Assembly (NCBI RefSeq): GCF_000374325.1
Contig: NZ_KB894079.1
Location: 341,301-405,300, forward strand
Direction of reading: 5' to 3'
Length of the DNA stretch: 64,000 bases
Origin: Allofustis seminis DSM 15817
GTDB lineage: Bacteria > Bacillota > Bacilli > Lactobacillales > Carnobacteriaceae_A
Below the pieces are notes generated by a model. It made no database searches. It worked only from the letters and a program-made list of their open reading frames with translations, and was not told the origin of the DNA. Of this stretch, positions 36,216 through 46,135 are shown piece by piece; positions within the stretch are counted from its first letter, which is position 1, and each line of letters starts with the position of its first letter. Both the position numbers and the translations under genes were made by a program.

Positions 36216-36935
36216 AAATTTACATCCATATATTACATTAAGAATTCTAAGTGAAAATAAAAAAAATCATAACCTAGATATAATTTGGGAATATGCAGAT
36301 GTTGTTGAAAACGGATGGATTTTAGAAGAAGATATTATTCCAAAACTAACTATACAAGAAAAAATACTTATTGTAACAGAGGGTAGTTCTGACACAGATA
36401 TTATAAAAAAATGTATTAAACTACTTTATAGTGATATCGCAGATTTCTTTGATTTTATAGATATGGAGAAAAATTATCCTTTTACCGGAACAGGTAATTT
36501 AAAGAATTTTGTTAAAGGATTATCCAAAATAAATATTTTAAATAACATTTTAGTTATTTTAGATAATGATACAGTTGGTAAATCTGTTTATAATGATATT
36601 AAAGGAATTGATTTGCCAAATAACCTAAAGGTTATAACTCTGCCTAATTATAAAGATTTTGATAATTTTAAATGCAAGGGCCCCAGGGAGATTCTACAGA
36701 AAATATAAATGGAAAAGCAGTTTCTATAGAATGTTTTTTAGATCATAGTTCAATAGACGATGAAATTTATGTTAGATGGACTGGATTTAACGACAAGTTA
36801 ATGCAATATCAAGGAAATATTGAGCCAAAAAATTTACTTATCAAATCATTTCATCAATTCTATAAAAAAGAATATGATTTTACTAAATTAAAATATCTTG
36901 TTGATTATATATTAGAAAGTTGGATTTCCATATAA
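36184..36935 (+). pseudogene. Truncated and frameshifted HEPN/Toprim-type gene
   Basis: Plus-strand coding remains resembling HEPN/Toprim-associated proteins, a group found in defence islands. The Toprim core is visible: ILIVTEGSSDTDIIKK with the conserved glutamate, later ILVILDNDTVGKS with the acidic pair, then LPNYKDFDNFKCKGP. At the GGGCCCC run near 36679-36685 the frame shifts; adding one C joins it to QGDSTENINGKAVSIECFLD and on to the stop at 36935. The N-terminal region is replaced by the ABC remnant, and no start with ribosome site is present upstream. Both truncation and frameshift mark it as non-functional, though a base-calling slip could explain the frameshift. Confidence 0.7.
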
Positions 36936-36962
36936 ATTAATTTTCGTAATATTTACTCAAAA

Positions 36963-36995
36963 AGACCGCAGCATGAAACTACGGTCTAATTTTTT
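36963..36995 (+). terminator. Hairpin downstream of the HEPN/Toprim remnant
   Basis: AGACCGCAG / CTACGGTCT stem (one mismatch) followed by AATTTTTTG on the plus strand, 28 bases beyond the remnant's stop. A weaker 7-bp hairpin at 37067-37091 (GTTACAG/CTGTAAC) may be the guaA terminator on the other strand. Confidence 0.55.
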
Positions 36996-37125
36996 GTCCA
37001 AATGTAAACCACTTGGAACTATTATTTAGTTTATTCTTTTTTATAAATGTTCCCATTTTAATCCCAGTTACAGTTTTTCATCTTCTGTAACAGTTGATTT
37101 TACAAGTTTTTTTAGTTTTTTGCGA

Positions 37126-38670
37126 CTACTCCCACTCGATCGTGGCAGGTGGTTTTCCAGTGATGTCATACACGACGCGGTTAACATGTGGTACTTCATC
37201 GGTGATACGTGTTGAGATTTTTGCAAGTAGGTCAAGGGGGATACGTGCCCATTCAGCTGTTACGCCATCAACGGAGTGAATGGCGCGAATGGCTACTGTA
37301 TAGTCATAGGTTCTCTTGTCATCGCGTACTCCGACACTCTTGAAGCCTGGCAAGATTGTGAAATATTGCCAAATATCGCGTTCAAGTCCGGCATTTTTGA
37401 TTTCTTCACGTAAGATAGCATCACTTTCACGTACAATGGCTAATTTCTCGCGTGTAACTTCTCCGACAACGCGAACGCCTAGTCCTGGTCCTGGGAATGG
37501 TTGGCGCCATACTTGATGTTCAGGCATGCCAAGTTCTGTTCCTAAGGCGCGCACTTCATCTTTGAATAATGTATTCAGCGGTTCAATCAGTTGGAATTCT
37601 AAGTCTTCTGGGAGGCCGCCAACGTTATGGTGGCTCTTAATGGTCTCGGCAGTGTCTGTTCCGCTTTCGATAATGTCGGTATAAATGGTTCCTTGTGCAA
37701 GGAATTTAGTTCCTGCCAATTTTCTTGCTTCATCATCAAAAACTTCAATAAATTCTTTTCCGATAATTTTTCGTTTCTCTTCAGGGTTAGTTATGCCTTG
37801 TAATTTGTCCAAGAAGCGATCTGCTGCATCTACTTGAATAATATTTAGACCGAATTTGCCACTGAGGCTGTCCATTACTTCTTGGACTTCATTTTTTCTC
37901 AAAAGTCCATGATCGACAAAAATACATGTCAGTTGGTTGCCGATTGCTTTTTGAATTAGGACGCCTGTAACAGAGGAATCTACTCCACCTGACAAACCTA
38001 AAAGTACTTTTTGATCGCCAACTGTTTCGCGAATTTTTTGGACTTCTTGTTCAATAAATTGTTCCATTGTCCATTCTGCATCTAGATGGCAAATATCAAA
38101 TAAGAAATGATGGAGCATGTCTAGTCCATTTTCGGTTCGTGGACTTTCAGGATGGAAATGCAAGCCATATAAATTTTTTCCGACATTTGCAATGGAAAGC
38201 AATTCGCTATCTTCACTTGTGGCAATAACTTCAAAGCCTTCTGGTATTTTTGTAATAATTTCTTTTGCTGCAAGATCTGCTTCAAAGGAGTCCATATTGG
38301 ATAGGAGGGGTGTTTCTTTTGTCCAATTAGTCGGTAGTGAGTCATGATGCGTTGTTAATTTCTTCATTTCTCCGCCGAGTTGGCTTATCATTAGCTCGAG
38401 TCCATACCCAATTGCTAAAATTGGCAGGCCTGCTTCATAAATTTCTGGATCAATGGTAAATGCATCTGGCGCATCCACGTGACATGGGCTACTAGTAAAA
38501 ATCAGTCCTTTTACGTTAGCTTGTTTTAATTCTTGAACTGTCGTTTTTCGCGAAACAAGCTCCGCATAAACGCCTGCTTCACGAACTAAACGGGTAATGC
38601 GTTGATTCATTTGGCTACCAAAGTCAATGACTGCAATTTTGTCCAAATTCTTCATTCCTTTGATTTTCAT
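37126..38670 (-). CDS. guaA: GMP synthetase with a degenerate glutaminase domain
   Basis: Amidates XMP to GMP. The 514 residues have the normal two-part layout. The synthetase half is intact: ATP-pyrophosphatase loop GLSGGVDSS at 225-233, [10 protein letters not shown], and the dimerisation end KPPATIEWE. The glutaminase half is not: the usual GICYGMQ nucleophile loop reads AIGYGLE with Gly88 in place of the catalytic cysteine and E for the glutamine-contact Q, and the oxyanion GGP strand reads SSP (60-62). His173 and Glu175 (HFHPE) remain. The codon is GGG, so this is not a one-base misread of Cys. It may depend on free ammonia. Start chosen at the first ATG; a second ATG five codons later is possible. 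Confidence 0.93.
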   Translation of the reverse strand: MKIKGMKNLDKIAVIDFGSQMNQRITRLVREAGVYAELVSRKTTVQELKQANVKGLIFTSSPCHVDAPDAFTIDPEIYEAGLPILAIGYGLELMISQLGGEMKKLTTHHDSLPTNWTKETPLLSNMDSFEADLAAKEIITKIPEGFEVIATSEDSELLSIANVGKNLYGLHFHPESPRTENGLDMLHHFLFDICHLDAEWTMEQFIEQEVQKIRETVGDQKVLLGLSGGVDSSVTGVLIQKAIGNQLTCIFVDHGLLRKNEVQEVMDSLSGKFGLNIIQVDAADRFLDKLQGITNPEEKRKIIGKEFIEVFDDEARKLAGTKFLAQGTIYTDIIESGTDTAETIKSHHNVGGLPEDLEFQLIEPLNTLFKDEVRALGTELGMPEHQVWRQPFPGPGLGVRVVGEVTREKLAIVRESDAILREEIKNAGLERDIWQYFTILPGFKSVGVRDDKRTYDYTVAIRAIHSVDGVTAEWARIPLDLLAKISTRITDEVPHVNRVVYDITGKPPATIEWE

Positions 38671-38706
38671 CTTTTATCGATCCCCCATTTTTATAATTTC
38701 GAAAAG

Positions 38707-39630
38707 TTAATGTTTTCGAAGTAAGATTTTGTCAATATAATGGTCGACTGTCTTGTGCAAAATAAGATCTGCACGAAACCTCGTCGGCAAGATATATTCT
38801 ACCAGATTCACCTCATTCACGTCTTGCCATATCCCTTGAGCATATGCAATTGCCTCGGTTAGTGGAACATCTGCAAAGCGTGTATAATAGTTGTCTGGAT
38901 TTTTGAAAGAGGTATTCACTAAGAGGCGGAAACGGTCCAAGTACCATTTTTCGATATATTCGGGTTTTGCATCAACATACAAATTAAAATCAAAAAAATC
39001 ACTGGCATAAATTTTCTCATTTGATGGAAGCTGCAATGTATTAATGCCTTCCACAATTAAAATGTCAGGTTGATTAACGATTTGATATTCATCTGGAATA
39101 ATATTATAAAATTCATGAGAATATTTAGGGACTCTAATATTCGGCGTGCCTGCTTTTACTTGCCCCATAAAGTTAATCAGGCGATCCATATCATAACTTT
39201 CTGGAAAGCCTTTACGGTGCATGATATGTCGCTCTTTTAAAATCTCATTCGGGAATAAAAAGCCGTCCGTTGTAATCAAATCTATTTTGAGTGCTTTATA
39301 ATATTCATTCAAAATTATCTGCAATACGCGAGCGAGCGTACTTTTTCCTACGGCCACACTTCCAGCAATTCCTATGACATAAGTTTCATGCTGTGGTGAT
39401 TGATTGAGCAATTTACGCATGGCACGCTGACGTTTTAAATAATTCTCATATCGAATATTCAAAACTGATAAAATGGGCAGATAGACTTCTTTAACATCTT
39501 TCAAAGATACTTTATCATTTAAAGCGCGAACGGACTCTAATTCTTCATTCGTCATCGAAATCATTTGCGTTTTATTCAATTTTTTCCATTCTTGGCGATC
39601 CATAATATAGTAAGCATTTGATTGTTGCAT
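38707..39630 (-). CDS. coaA: Pantothenate kinase, type I
   Basis: Phosphorylates pantothenate, the first step of coenzyme A synthesis. 307 residues, typical CoaA; P-loop GIAGSVAVGKST at about 86-97, then DLITTDGFLFPN with the catalytic aspartate, and the RKGFPESYD segment. GGAG precedes the ATG. It is 36 bases upstream of guaA on the same strand and divergent from the mevalonate operon. Confidence 0.95.
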   Translation of the reverse strand: MQQSNAYYIMDRQEWKKLNKTQMISMTNEELESVRALNDKVSLKDVKEVYLPILSVLNIRYENYLKRQRAMRKLLNQSPQHETYVIGIAGSVAVGKSTLARVLQIILNEYYKALKIDLITTDGFLFPNEILKERHIMHRKGFPESYDMDRLINFMGQVKAGTPNIRVPKYSHEFYNIIPDEYQIVNQPDILIVEGINTLQLPSNEKIYASDFFDFNLYVDAKPEYIEKWYLDRFRLLVNTSFKNPDNYYTRFADVPLTEAIAYAQGIWQDVNEVNLVEYILPTRFRADLILHKTVDHYIDKILLRKH

Positions 39631-39768
39631 AAATTTTCTCCAATTTTTTATTTGCCTTTATAGTACCACAAAGGTCATTTATTTTTTGGAGAATGTTAAG
39701 AGTTTTAAGTTTTTTTAAATAACTTGTGCTATGCTATGACTATTATGACAAAAGAAAGGACACGCAAC

Positions 39769-40704
39769 ATGAACATACAGCATGGAATAGGTACTGCGCA
39801 TGGGAAAATTATTCTCATTGGAGAGCATGCCGTTGTATACGGTGCTCCAGCTCTCGCGTTACCTTTACAAGATTTAACCATTCGGGTTGAGATTACGCCA
39901 GATAAGGATTTTACAACCCTTCATTCAAAATATTTTAATGGAAAATTACATGAAGCACCGAGTGATTTGGATAATTTAAAAGCTATTCTGCACCATTTCA
40001 TGAATGATCATCCTGAATTTTCAAAGCCACTTTGTATAACGATTGATAATACGCTACCATCAGAGCGTGGAATGGGAAGTAGTGCTGCTGTTGCGACAGC
40101 GTTGGTGCGTGCACTTTTTGATTATTTTGCACTACCACTTTCTGAAGAAGAATTGGATGAATATGTTGACATTGCTGAAAAAATTGCACATGGCAATCCA
40201 AGTGGGGTCGATGCGCTTATCGTAAAAAATGACATGCCTTTTTTATTTAAAAAAAATACTTATGCAAAAAAAATTACATTACATATGCCCGGTTATTTGG
40301 TTATTGCTGATACAGGACAAGTTGGTCAGACAAGAGGTGCTGTAGCAGGTGTGGCAGAATATCGCAAAGAAAATATACAGAAATTTGAAAAAGAATTTGA
40401 AGAAATTTTAGCACTTATTGAACATACATTAAGCGCAATCAATGAGAAAGATTTAGAAGCATTAGGAATGGCGATGAATGAAACCCAAGATATTTTAAGA
40501 AATTGGACCGTCAGCAATGAAAAGTTAGATGAATTAACATCTGCTGCTCTAAAAGCAGGAGCCATTGGAGCAAAACTTACTGGAAGCGGTCGTGGTGGCT
40601 GTATGATTGCTTTAGCTTCAAACTTTGAAAAAGCCGAAGAAATTGCCCATACGCTAGAACAAAGTGGCGCTGTCAGCACATGGATTCATTCATTAAATCG
40701 TTAA
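39769..40704 (+). CDS. mvaK1: Mevalonate kinase
   Basis: First kinase of the mevalonate route to isopentenyl diphosphate. 311 residues of the GHMP family: GKIILIGEHAVVYG near the start, the ATP loop PSERGMGSSAAVA at about 102-114, and GSGRGGCMIAL near the end. I use the ATG at 39769, 9 bases after AAAGG, giving the usual N-terminus; an earlier in-frame ATG at 39724 would add 15 unlikely residues. Leads a four-gene operon. Confidence 0.93.
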   Translation: MNIQHGIGTAHGKIILIGEHAVVYGAPALALPLQDLTIRVEITPDKDFTTLHSKYFNGKLHEAPSDLDNLKAILHHFMNDHPEFSKPLCITIDNTLPSERGMGSSAAVATALVRALFDYFALPLSEEELDEYVDIAEKIAHGNPSGVDALIVKNDMPFLFKKNTYAKKITLHMPGYLVIADTGQVGQTRGAVAGVAEYRKENIQKFEKEFEEILALIEHTLSAINEKDLEALGMAMNETQDILRNWTVSNEKLDELTSAALKAGAIGAKLTGSGRGGCMIALASNFEKAEEIAHTLEQSGAVSTWIHSLNR

Positions 40705-40716
40705 AGGGAGGACAAA

Positions 40717-41724
40717 ATGAATACAAAAAGTTCAGATTGGATGCGAGCTTATGCTAATATTGCTTTCATCAAATATTGGGGGAAAAAAGATGAAGCACTC
40801 CTCCTTCCGCAAAACAATTCATTATCCTTAACATTGGATGCTTTTTATACTGATACAAAAGTCGAATTTTCAAAAGATTTAATGGCGGACGAGCTATGGA
40901 TTAATGGGCAAAAACAAGAAGCACATGCTTTAAAAAAAGTTCAGCAAATTTTAGATATTGCAAGAGAGTTAGGACAAGTTACGGAATATGCTAAAGTTTC
41001 TTCTTATAATGCTGTACCAACTGCTGCCGGCTTGGCAAGTTCGGCATCAGGGCTTGCTGCACTTACTGCTGCAGTAGATGATGCCTTAGGCCTTCATTTA
41101 TCAAAACAAGAACTTTCATGTCTAGCACGCCGCGGATCAGGTTCTGCTTGTCGCAGTATTTTTGGCGGATTTGTCGAGTGGCAACAAGGAACAGATGATA
41201 GCGATTCATATGCTATTCCCATTGATGAAGCAAATTGGGATATTGGCATGATTTTTGTCATTGTTCATGATGGTAAAAAAGATATCTCAAGTACTGAAGG
41301 TATGCGTAGAGCCGTTGAGACATCTCCTTTTTATAATGCATGGAAATCATCTTGTGAAAAAGATTTACATGAAATAAAAAAAGCAATTAAGCAACGCAAC
41401 CTTGAACGTGTCGGCCAAATTGCTGAGCATAGTGCGCTGAAGATGCATTCACTTAATTTTAGTGCACAACCCCCTTTTAATTATTGGTCGCCTGAAAGTA
41501 TTCAGGTCATGAATTGCGTCAAAGATTTACGAAAAGCTGGATATGTGGCCTATTTCACAATGGATGCTGGACCTAATGTTAAAATTATTTGCAAAGCAAG
41601 TGAAATGGATATCATATATGACAAATTATTGTCGAATTATTCCCCAGACCAACTCGTAAAAGCCCTTCCAGGACCTGGTGTCCAAAAAGTAAATGAAGAT
41701 CAGGTGATGATCATTGAAGATTAA
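40717..41724 (+). CDS. mvaD: Diphosphomevalonate decarboxylase
   Basis: ATP-dependent decarboxylation of mevalonate diphosphate to isopentenyl diphosphate. 335 residues; starts with the family's ANIAFIKYWGKKD segment, has the GHMP loop PTAAGLASSASG at about 103-114 and the SGSACRSIFGGFVEW region. Strong AAAGGGAGG site. 12 bases after mvaK1, and its end overlaps mvaK2. Confidence 0.95.
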   Translation: MNTKSSDWMRAYANIAFIKYWGKKDEALLLPQNNSLSLTLDAFYTDTKVEFSKDLMADELWINGQKQEAHALKKVQQILDIARELGQVTEYAKVSSYNAVPTAAGLASSASGLAALTAAVDDALGLHLSKQELSCLARRGSGSACRSIFGGFVEWQQGTDDSDSYAIPIDEANWDIGMIFVIVHDGKKDISSTEGMRRAVETSPFYNAWKSSCEKDLHEIKKAIKQRNLERVGQIAEHSALKMHSLNFSAQPPFNYWSPESIQVMNCVKDLRKAGYVAYFTMDAGPNVKIICKASEMDIIYDKLLSNYSPDQLVKALPGPGVQKVNEDQVMIIED

Positions 41725-42820
41725 ACCTATTCAAGTTCCCGGAAAAATTTATATTGCAGGAGAATATTCTATATTAAGTCCAGGGCATTGTGCAATTGTT
41801 GCAGCCATTGATCGTTATATAACATTTGAAGCACAGCTGACTTCTGCCAAATCTGCAACAATCTATTCGGAAGGCTTTATGAAGCGCCCTATTCGCTGGG
41901 GCCGTCTAGCTTCAGGGGAGATTATTCTAAAGAGTAAATTTCATTTTAAATATGTTGTCAAAGCAATCGAAATAGCGGAGCGTTACGTAAAAGAAGTCAA
42001 AAATATAAAAAGTCTCCCTTACTATTCATTGCATACTACCACTCAATTAAAAAATGAAGCGGGACAAAAATTCGGTCTGGGATCAAGTGCCGCTATTACC
42101 ATTGGTACAATTCGCATAGTGTTAGAGATATTCAAAGTTCCTTATGATGCAGAGTTACTCTTTAAATTGGGAGTCATTACACATCTATCCATCAATGCTA
42201 CTGGTTCTTATGGTGACTTAGCAGCATCCGCTTATGGTGGCTTAATTGAGTATACGAATTTTGATCGCGAAAAAATAACAAAATTGTTGCGCCATTCAAC
42301 AATTCAACAAATAATTTATAATGATTGGAATTCATTTAATGTTAAACCGTTGCATCTGACAAATGATTGGCAAATGCTAATCGGGTGGACCGGTCATCCT
42401 GCTTCTACACATCATTTAATTCGGCGTGCACACCCTAAAGATAAGTCATCAAAAGAATACAAAATCCTATTGCATAATATTCAAGAAATGGTTAAATTAG
42501 CAACTTCAGCTATTGAACATCAGCAATTTGATATTTTCTCGCAGGCTATTTGTTGTAATCAGCAATTAATGTTGAAATTAGAACCTTTCACGAAAAAAAC
42601 AATTGAAACAACCGCTTTAAAAGAACTTGTTGCAATCTGTACTCGCTATCATGTGCCCGCAAAAATATCAGGCGCTGGTGGTGGCGACTGTGGTATTGGA
42701 TTTGCACGTCAAACTACAACAAAAGCAACGATCACCAAAGAATGGCGTAAAAATAATATTACGCCACTCAATTTAACTATTACCCCACCTTTACAAAAGG
42801 AGGATTTCAATGAAAGATAA
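41714..42820 (+). CDS. mvaK2: Phosphomevalonate kinase
   Basis: Second kinase of the pathway. 368 residues, GHMP family: VPGKIYIAGEYSIL at the N-terminus, KFGLGSSAAITIG loop at about 118-130, KISGAGGGDCGIGF near the C-terminus. The start is a TTG at 41714, inside the mvaD end (11-base overlap), with AGGTGA 6 bases upstream; no better ATG exists before the conserved N-terminus. Confidence 0.92.
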   Translation: MKIKPIQVPGKIYIAGEYSILSPGHCAIVAAIDRYITFEAQLTSAKSATIYSEGFMKRPIRWGRLASGEIILKSKFHFKYVVKAIEIAERYVKEVKNIKSLPYYSLHTTTQLKNEAGQKFGLGSSAAITIGTIRIVLEIFKVPYDAELLFKLGVITHLSINATGSYGDLAASAYGGLIEYTNFDREKITKLLRHSTIQQIIYNDWNSFNVKPLHLTNDWQMLIGWTGHPASTHHLIRRAHPKDKSSKEYKILLHNIQEMVKLATSAIEHQQFDIFSQAICCNQQLMLKLEPFTKKTIETTALKELVAICTRYHVPAKISGAGGGDCGIGFARQTTTKATITKEWRKNNITPLNLTITPPLQKEDFNER

Positions 42821-43883
42821 TCGTAAAAATGAACATGTTTCACTTGCGGAACATTTCTATCCGATGCACGCTGAAACATCTTCCTTTTCAAATATTCGTT
42901 TCGTGCCACAATCGCTGCCTGCTTTCGATGTTTTAGACATCTCTTTAACTACTTCTTTTTTAGGAATGAAGCAGCCACTTCCTTATTTTATTAATGCAAT
43001 GACAGGCGGAAGTGAGTGGACAAAACATGTTAATCAAAAACTTGCACAAGTCGCTAAGGCACTTCAAATTCCTATGGCACTTGGTTCATTGAGTGCAGCC
43101 TTGAAAGATGAAAGCGTTGCTGATTCTTATACCATTGTTCGCCAAATATACCCTGATGGAGTGATACTCGCCAACCTTGGTGCAGGATGTACAGCTGAGT
43201 CTGCTCAAAAAGCGATCGATTTAATTCAAGCAGATGCTTTACAAATTCATCTAAATGTTGCACAAGAACTCGTGATGCCTGAGGGGGATCGTCATTTCAA
43301 AAAATGGAAACAAAATATTTTAGAAATTATTGATGCCATTGATCGACCAATTATTGTAAAAGAGGTCGGCTTTGGTATGAGTCGCCAAACAATTGAATGG
43401 TTGGACAAGGCAGGTGTCGCTGCAATTGATATCAGTGGGCGTGGCGGTACGAATTTTGCACAGATTGAAAATTATCGCCGAAAAAAACAACAGCTTGCAG
43501 ATCTCTCTTCTTTTGAAACATGGGGTCTTACAACACCTGAAGCGTTATTAGAAGCAAATGAAGTACAGCCTCATGCTCAAATTATCGCTTCTGGTGGCAT
43601 TAAATCACCGCTAGATATTATCAAAGCATTAGCACTAGGAGCAGATGCTGTTGGAATCTCTGGTAAAATATTGCACTTAGCCATTAAAGATCCACAACAT
43701 GCAATTGATATTTTGCATGAATGGAATGAAGAACTCATCAAATGGATGGTACTATTAAATGCTCAGGCACCCAAAGCATTACACCAGACAGATCTTATCT
43801 TTGAAGGAGACTTACTCAATTGGTGCAATCATCGTGCAATCCAAACAAAAAATTATAGCTTTCGTTCAAATTATAATGACTAA
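42810..43883 (+). CDS. fni: Type 2 isopentenyl-diphosphate delta-isomerase
   Basis: FMN-dependent isomerase making dimethylallyl diphosphate. 357 residues of the type 2 family: PLPYFINAMTGGSEWT near the N-terminus, QIHLNVAQE around residue 150, DISGRGGTNFAQIEN and SGGIKSPLDIIKALALGADAVG for FMN phosphate binding. It overlaps mvaK2 by 11 bases and has AAAAGGAGG before its ATG. Last of the mvaK1-mvaD-mvaK2-fni operon, an arrangement common in lactic acid bacteria. Confidence 0.95.
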   Translation: MKDNRKNEHVSLAEHFYPMHAETSSFSNIRFVPQSLPAFDVLDISLTTSFLGMKQPLPYFINAMTGGSEWTKHVNQKLAQVAKALQIPMALGSLSAALKDESVADSYTIVRQIYPDGVILANLGAGCTAESAQKAIDLIQADALQIHLNVAQELVMPEGDRHFKKWKQNILEIIDAIDRPIIVKEVGFGMSRQTIEWLDKAGVAAIDISGRGGTNFAQIENYRRKKQQLADLSSFETWGLTTPEALLEANEVQPHAQIIASGGIKSPLDIIKALALGADAVGISGKILHLAIKDPQHAIDILHEWNEELIKWMVLLNAQAPKALHQTDLIFEGDLLNWCNHRAIQTKNYSFRSNYND

Positions 43884-43892
43884 ATATAAAAA

Positions 43893-43963
43893 GAAGCTAC
43901 TGCTGTTACTATTTCTTCTTAAATCTTTTAAGAAGCACAAGGCAGCAGTAGCTTTCTTTTTTT
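43893..43963. terminator. Long bidirectional terminator between fni and pdp
   Basis: Outer stem AGCTACTGCTG/CAGCAGTAGCT (43895-43905, 43943-43953) with an inner stem CTTCTTAAA/TTTAAGAAG, flanked by A- and T-rich ends. Serves the two convergent operons. Confidence 0.85.
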
Positions 43964-43965
43964 AA

Positions 43966-45264
43966 TTATTGAATAATTTCATGGATTAGTGTGATATCTT
44001 GTGGATGGTCGCCAATGACAATATTTTCTATTAATTTATTAATTGTCTCACTTACATCTTCTTGATCAGCATAGATAGTAACAAGAACATCTCCTTTTGC
44101 TACAGGATTTCCAATTTTTTTATGAAGTTCTAGACCAACGGCCAAATCAAGTTCAGATTCTTTTGTTGCACGACCTGCACCTAAAATCATTGCGGCAATT
44201 CCAATTTCGTTAGCATTCATTGATTCAATGTAACCTTCACGATCAGCTTTTACTTCAAATTGATAGCGTGCTTGTGGAAGTAGTTCTGGATGGTCAATGA
44301 CATCTGGATTGCCACCTTGAGCTTCAACAAATACTTTCATCTTTTCAAGGGCAGCGCCTGACTGAATGGCATCAATTAATTTTTCGTGCGCTTCTTCTAA
44401 AGAATTTGCACCTTTTCCTAAATAAACCATTTGACTACCAAGTGTTAGGCAAAGTTCTGTTAGATCTTCTGGCCCTTCTCCTTTTAATGTATCAATGGCT
44501 TCTTTTACTTCGAGGGCATTTCCTATCATTCGTCCTAGTGGTTGATTCATATCGCTGATGACTGCCATTGTTTGACGACCGACTGATTTGCCAATATTTA
44601 CCATTGTCTGGGCAAGTGTCTCTGCATGTTTGATATCTTTCATAAAGGCTCCTGAGCCGACTTTTACATCAAGAACGATAGCATCACTTCCAGAAGCAAT
44701 TTTCTTGCTCATGATAGAACTTGCAATAAGTGGAATTGATTGAACAGTTCCCGTTACATCACGTAAAGCATAAATTGCTTTATCGGCTGGCGTTAAGTTA
44801 CCCGTCTGGCCAATTACTGCGATTTTATTCTTATTAACCATTTCAGCGAATTCATCTTCTTCAATTTCAATATGAAATCCTTCAATGGATTCCAATTTAT
44901 CAAGGGTGCCACCTGTATGACCTAAGCCGCGTCCGCTCATTTTAGCAACAGGTATTCCTAATGCAGCAACGAGTGGTGCTAAAACAAGTGTCGTTGTATC
45001 GCCAACCCCACCTGTCGAGTGTTTGTCAACTTTTACTCCCTCAATAGCTGAAAGGTCAATTTGATCTCCAGACTCGACCATTGCCATCGTTAGCTCTTTT
45101 AACTCCTCAGTCTCCATCCCATTAAAATAAATGGCCATTAACATTGCGCTCATTTGATAGTCTGGGATATCTCCTGCTGTATATCCTTCAATCATAAATT
45201 TGATTTCTTCCGGAGTTAAGACGTGGTTGTCTCTTTTTTTAGCAATTAAATCGATCATTCTCAT
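43966..45264 (-). CDS. pdp: Pyrimidine-nucleoside phosphorylase
   Basis: Phosphorolysis of thymidine, uridine and deoxyuridine. 432 residues beginning [12 protein letters not shown]; the phosphate-binding [14 protein letters not shown] is at about 79-92 and the glycosyltransferase-3 fold pattern continues to the end. The ATG at 45262-45264 sits 7 bases after GGAGG, preferred over an in-frame ATG five codons earlier that overlaps that site. Follows rpiA by 22 bases, consistent with use of the released pentose phosphate. Confidence 0.94.
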   Translation of the reverse strand: MRMIDLIAKKRDNHVLTPEEIKFMIEGYTAGDIPDYQMSAMLMAIYFNGMETEELKELTMAMVESGDQIDLSAIEGVKVDKHSTGGVGDTTTLVLAPLVAALGIPVAKMSGRGLGHTGGTLDKLESIEGFHIEIEEDEFAEMVNKNKIAVIGQTGNLTPADKAIYALRDVTGTVQSIPLIASSIMSKKIASGSDAIVLDVKVGSGAFMKDIKHAETLAQTMVNIGKSVGRQTMAVISDMNQPLGRMIGNALEVKEAIDTLKGEGPEDLTELCLTLGSQMVYLGKGANSLEEAHEKLIDAIQSGAALEKMKVFVEAQGGNPDVIDHPELLPQARYQFEVKADREGYIESMNANEIGIAAMILGAGRATKESELDLAVGLELHKKIGNPVAKGDVLVTIYADQEDVSETINKLIENIVIGDHPQDITLIHEIIQ

Positions 45265-45286
45265 GTTTTGTTCCTCCATTTGTTGC

Positions 45287-45964
45287 TTAATGTCTTACTT
45301 CTATTACTTTTATGTCTTGATCTGTGCCTATAATAATTTGATTTACGATATCAATAAATAATCCATGCTCTACGACTCCGACCAATGTCGATAATTCATG
45401 TGCTAGCTCTTTAGGATGGGCAATCTTTTCTAGATGCAAATCAATAATATAATGGCCGCCATCTGTTTTTAGCTTCTCACCTGTGTCATTTAAGCGAAAA
45501 GTGGGTTTATAATTCTTTTCTTGAAAATATTTGAACAAATGCTCGCTACCATAAGGGACGACTTCAATAGGAAGTGGAAAAGCTCCCAATTCTTGTACTT
45601 GTTTACTTTCATCAATAATCCAAATATTTTTATTAGAATAAGTAGCAACAATTTTTTCAAATAGTAACGCTGCCCCGCCGCCTTTTATTCCTTGATAATC
45701 TTTTGAGATTTCATCGGCACCGTCAATTGTCAAATCAATATGGTCCACATCATCTAGATCTTTAATGACAATTCCTAATTGTTTTGCTTGCTCGCTTGTA
45801 CGTTCAGAGGTTGTGACACACTCGATGTTTAGATTCTCTTCGCGAATACGGCGCCCGACTTCTTCCACCATATAATACACAGTCGAACCTGTTCCTAATC
45901 CGATCGTCATTCCTGATGTAATATATTGTGCTGCAGCAATTCCTGCACGCTTTTTTGGATTCAA
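45287..45964 (-). CDS. rpiA: Ribose-5-phosphate isomerase A
   Basis: Interconverts ribose-5-phosphate and ribulose-5-phosphate. 225 residues from a TTG start at 45962-45964 with AAAGGGTGA 5 bases upstream; the longer ATG frame from 46000 would prepend 12 residues absent from the family. Signatures: [14 protein letters not shown] (about 21-34), DGADEI (about 85), [11 protein letters not shown] (about 97) with the catalytic acidic and lysine residues. Confidence 0.92.
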   Translation of the reverse strand: MNPKKRAGIAAAQYITSGMTIGLGTGSTVYYMVEEVGRRIREENLNIECVTTSERTSEQAKQLGIVIKDLDDVDHIDLTIDGADEISKDYQGIKGGGAALLFEKIVATYSNKNIWIIDESKQVQELGAFPLPIEVVPYGSEHLFKYFQEKNYKPTFRLNDTGEKLKTDGGHYIIDLHLEKIAHPKELAHELSTLVGVVEHGLFIDIVNQIIIGTDQDIKVIEVRH

Positions 45965-46072
45965 TAAAATCACCCTTTCACAAAAATAAAACGCTATCAT
46001 TAATTCATTATATCACAATCTTTTTATTTTTTTAGGTCTTTCCTTATTTTTTCACAAGAAACTGCTTATTTT

Positions 46073-46125
46073 AAAAAAAAAAAAAAAAACACTTAGTGCT
46101 ATCAAAAATATTAGCATCTAAGTGT
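46073..46125 (-). terminator. Terminator of murB with a 17-base A/T tract
   Basis: ACACTTAG/CTAAGTGT outer stem with an inner TGCTA/TTAGCA pairing and a run of 17 A on the plus strand (T on the transcript strand). Confidence 0.9.
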
Positions 46126-46135
46126 CTTTGTTTGG

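Noticed and set aside
37126..38670. GuaA mis-sequenced at the cysteine codon
   Set aside because: GGG differs from both Cys codons by two bases, and neighbouring glutaminase residues (GGP, Q) are also changed, so degeneration is more likely than error.
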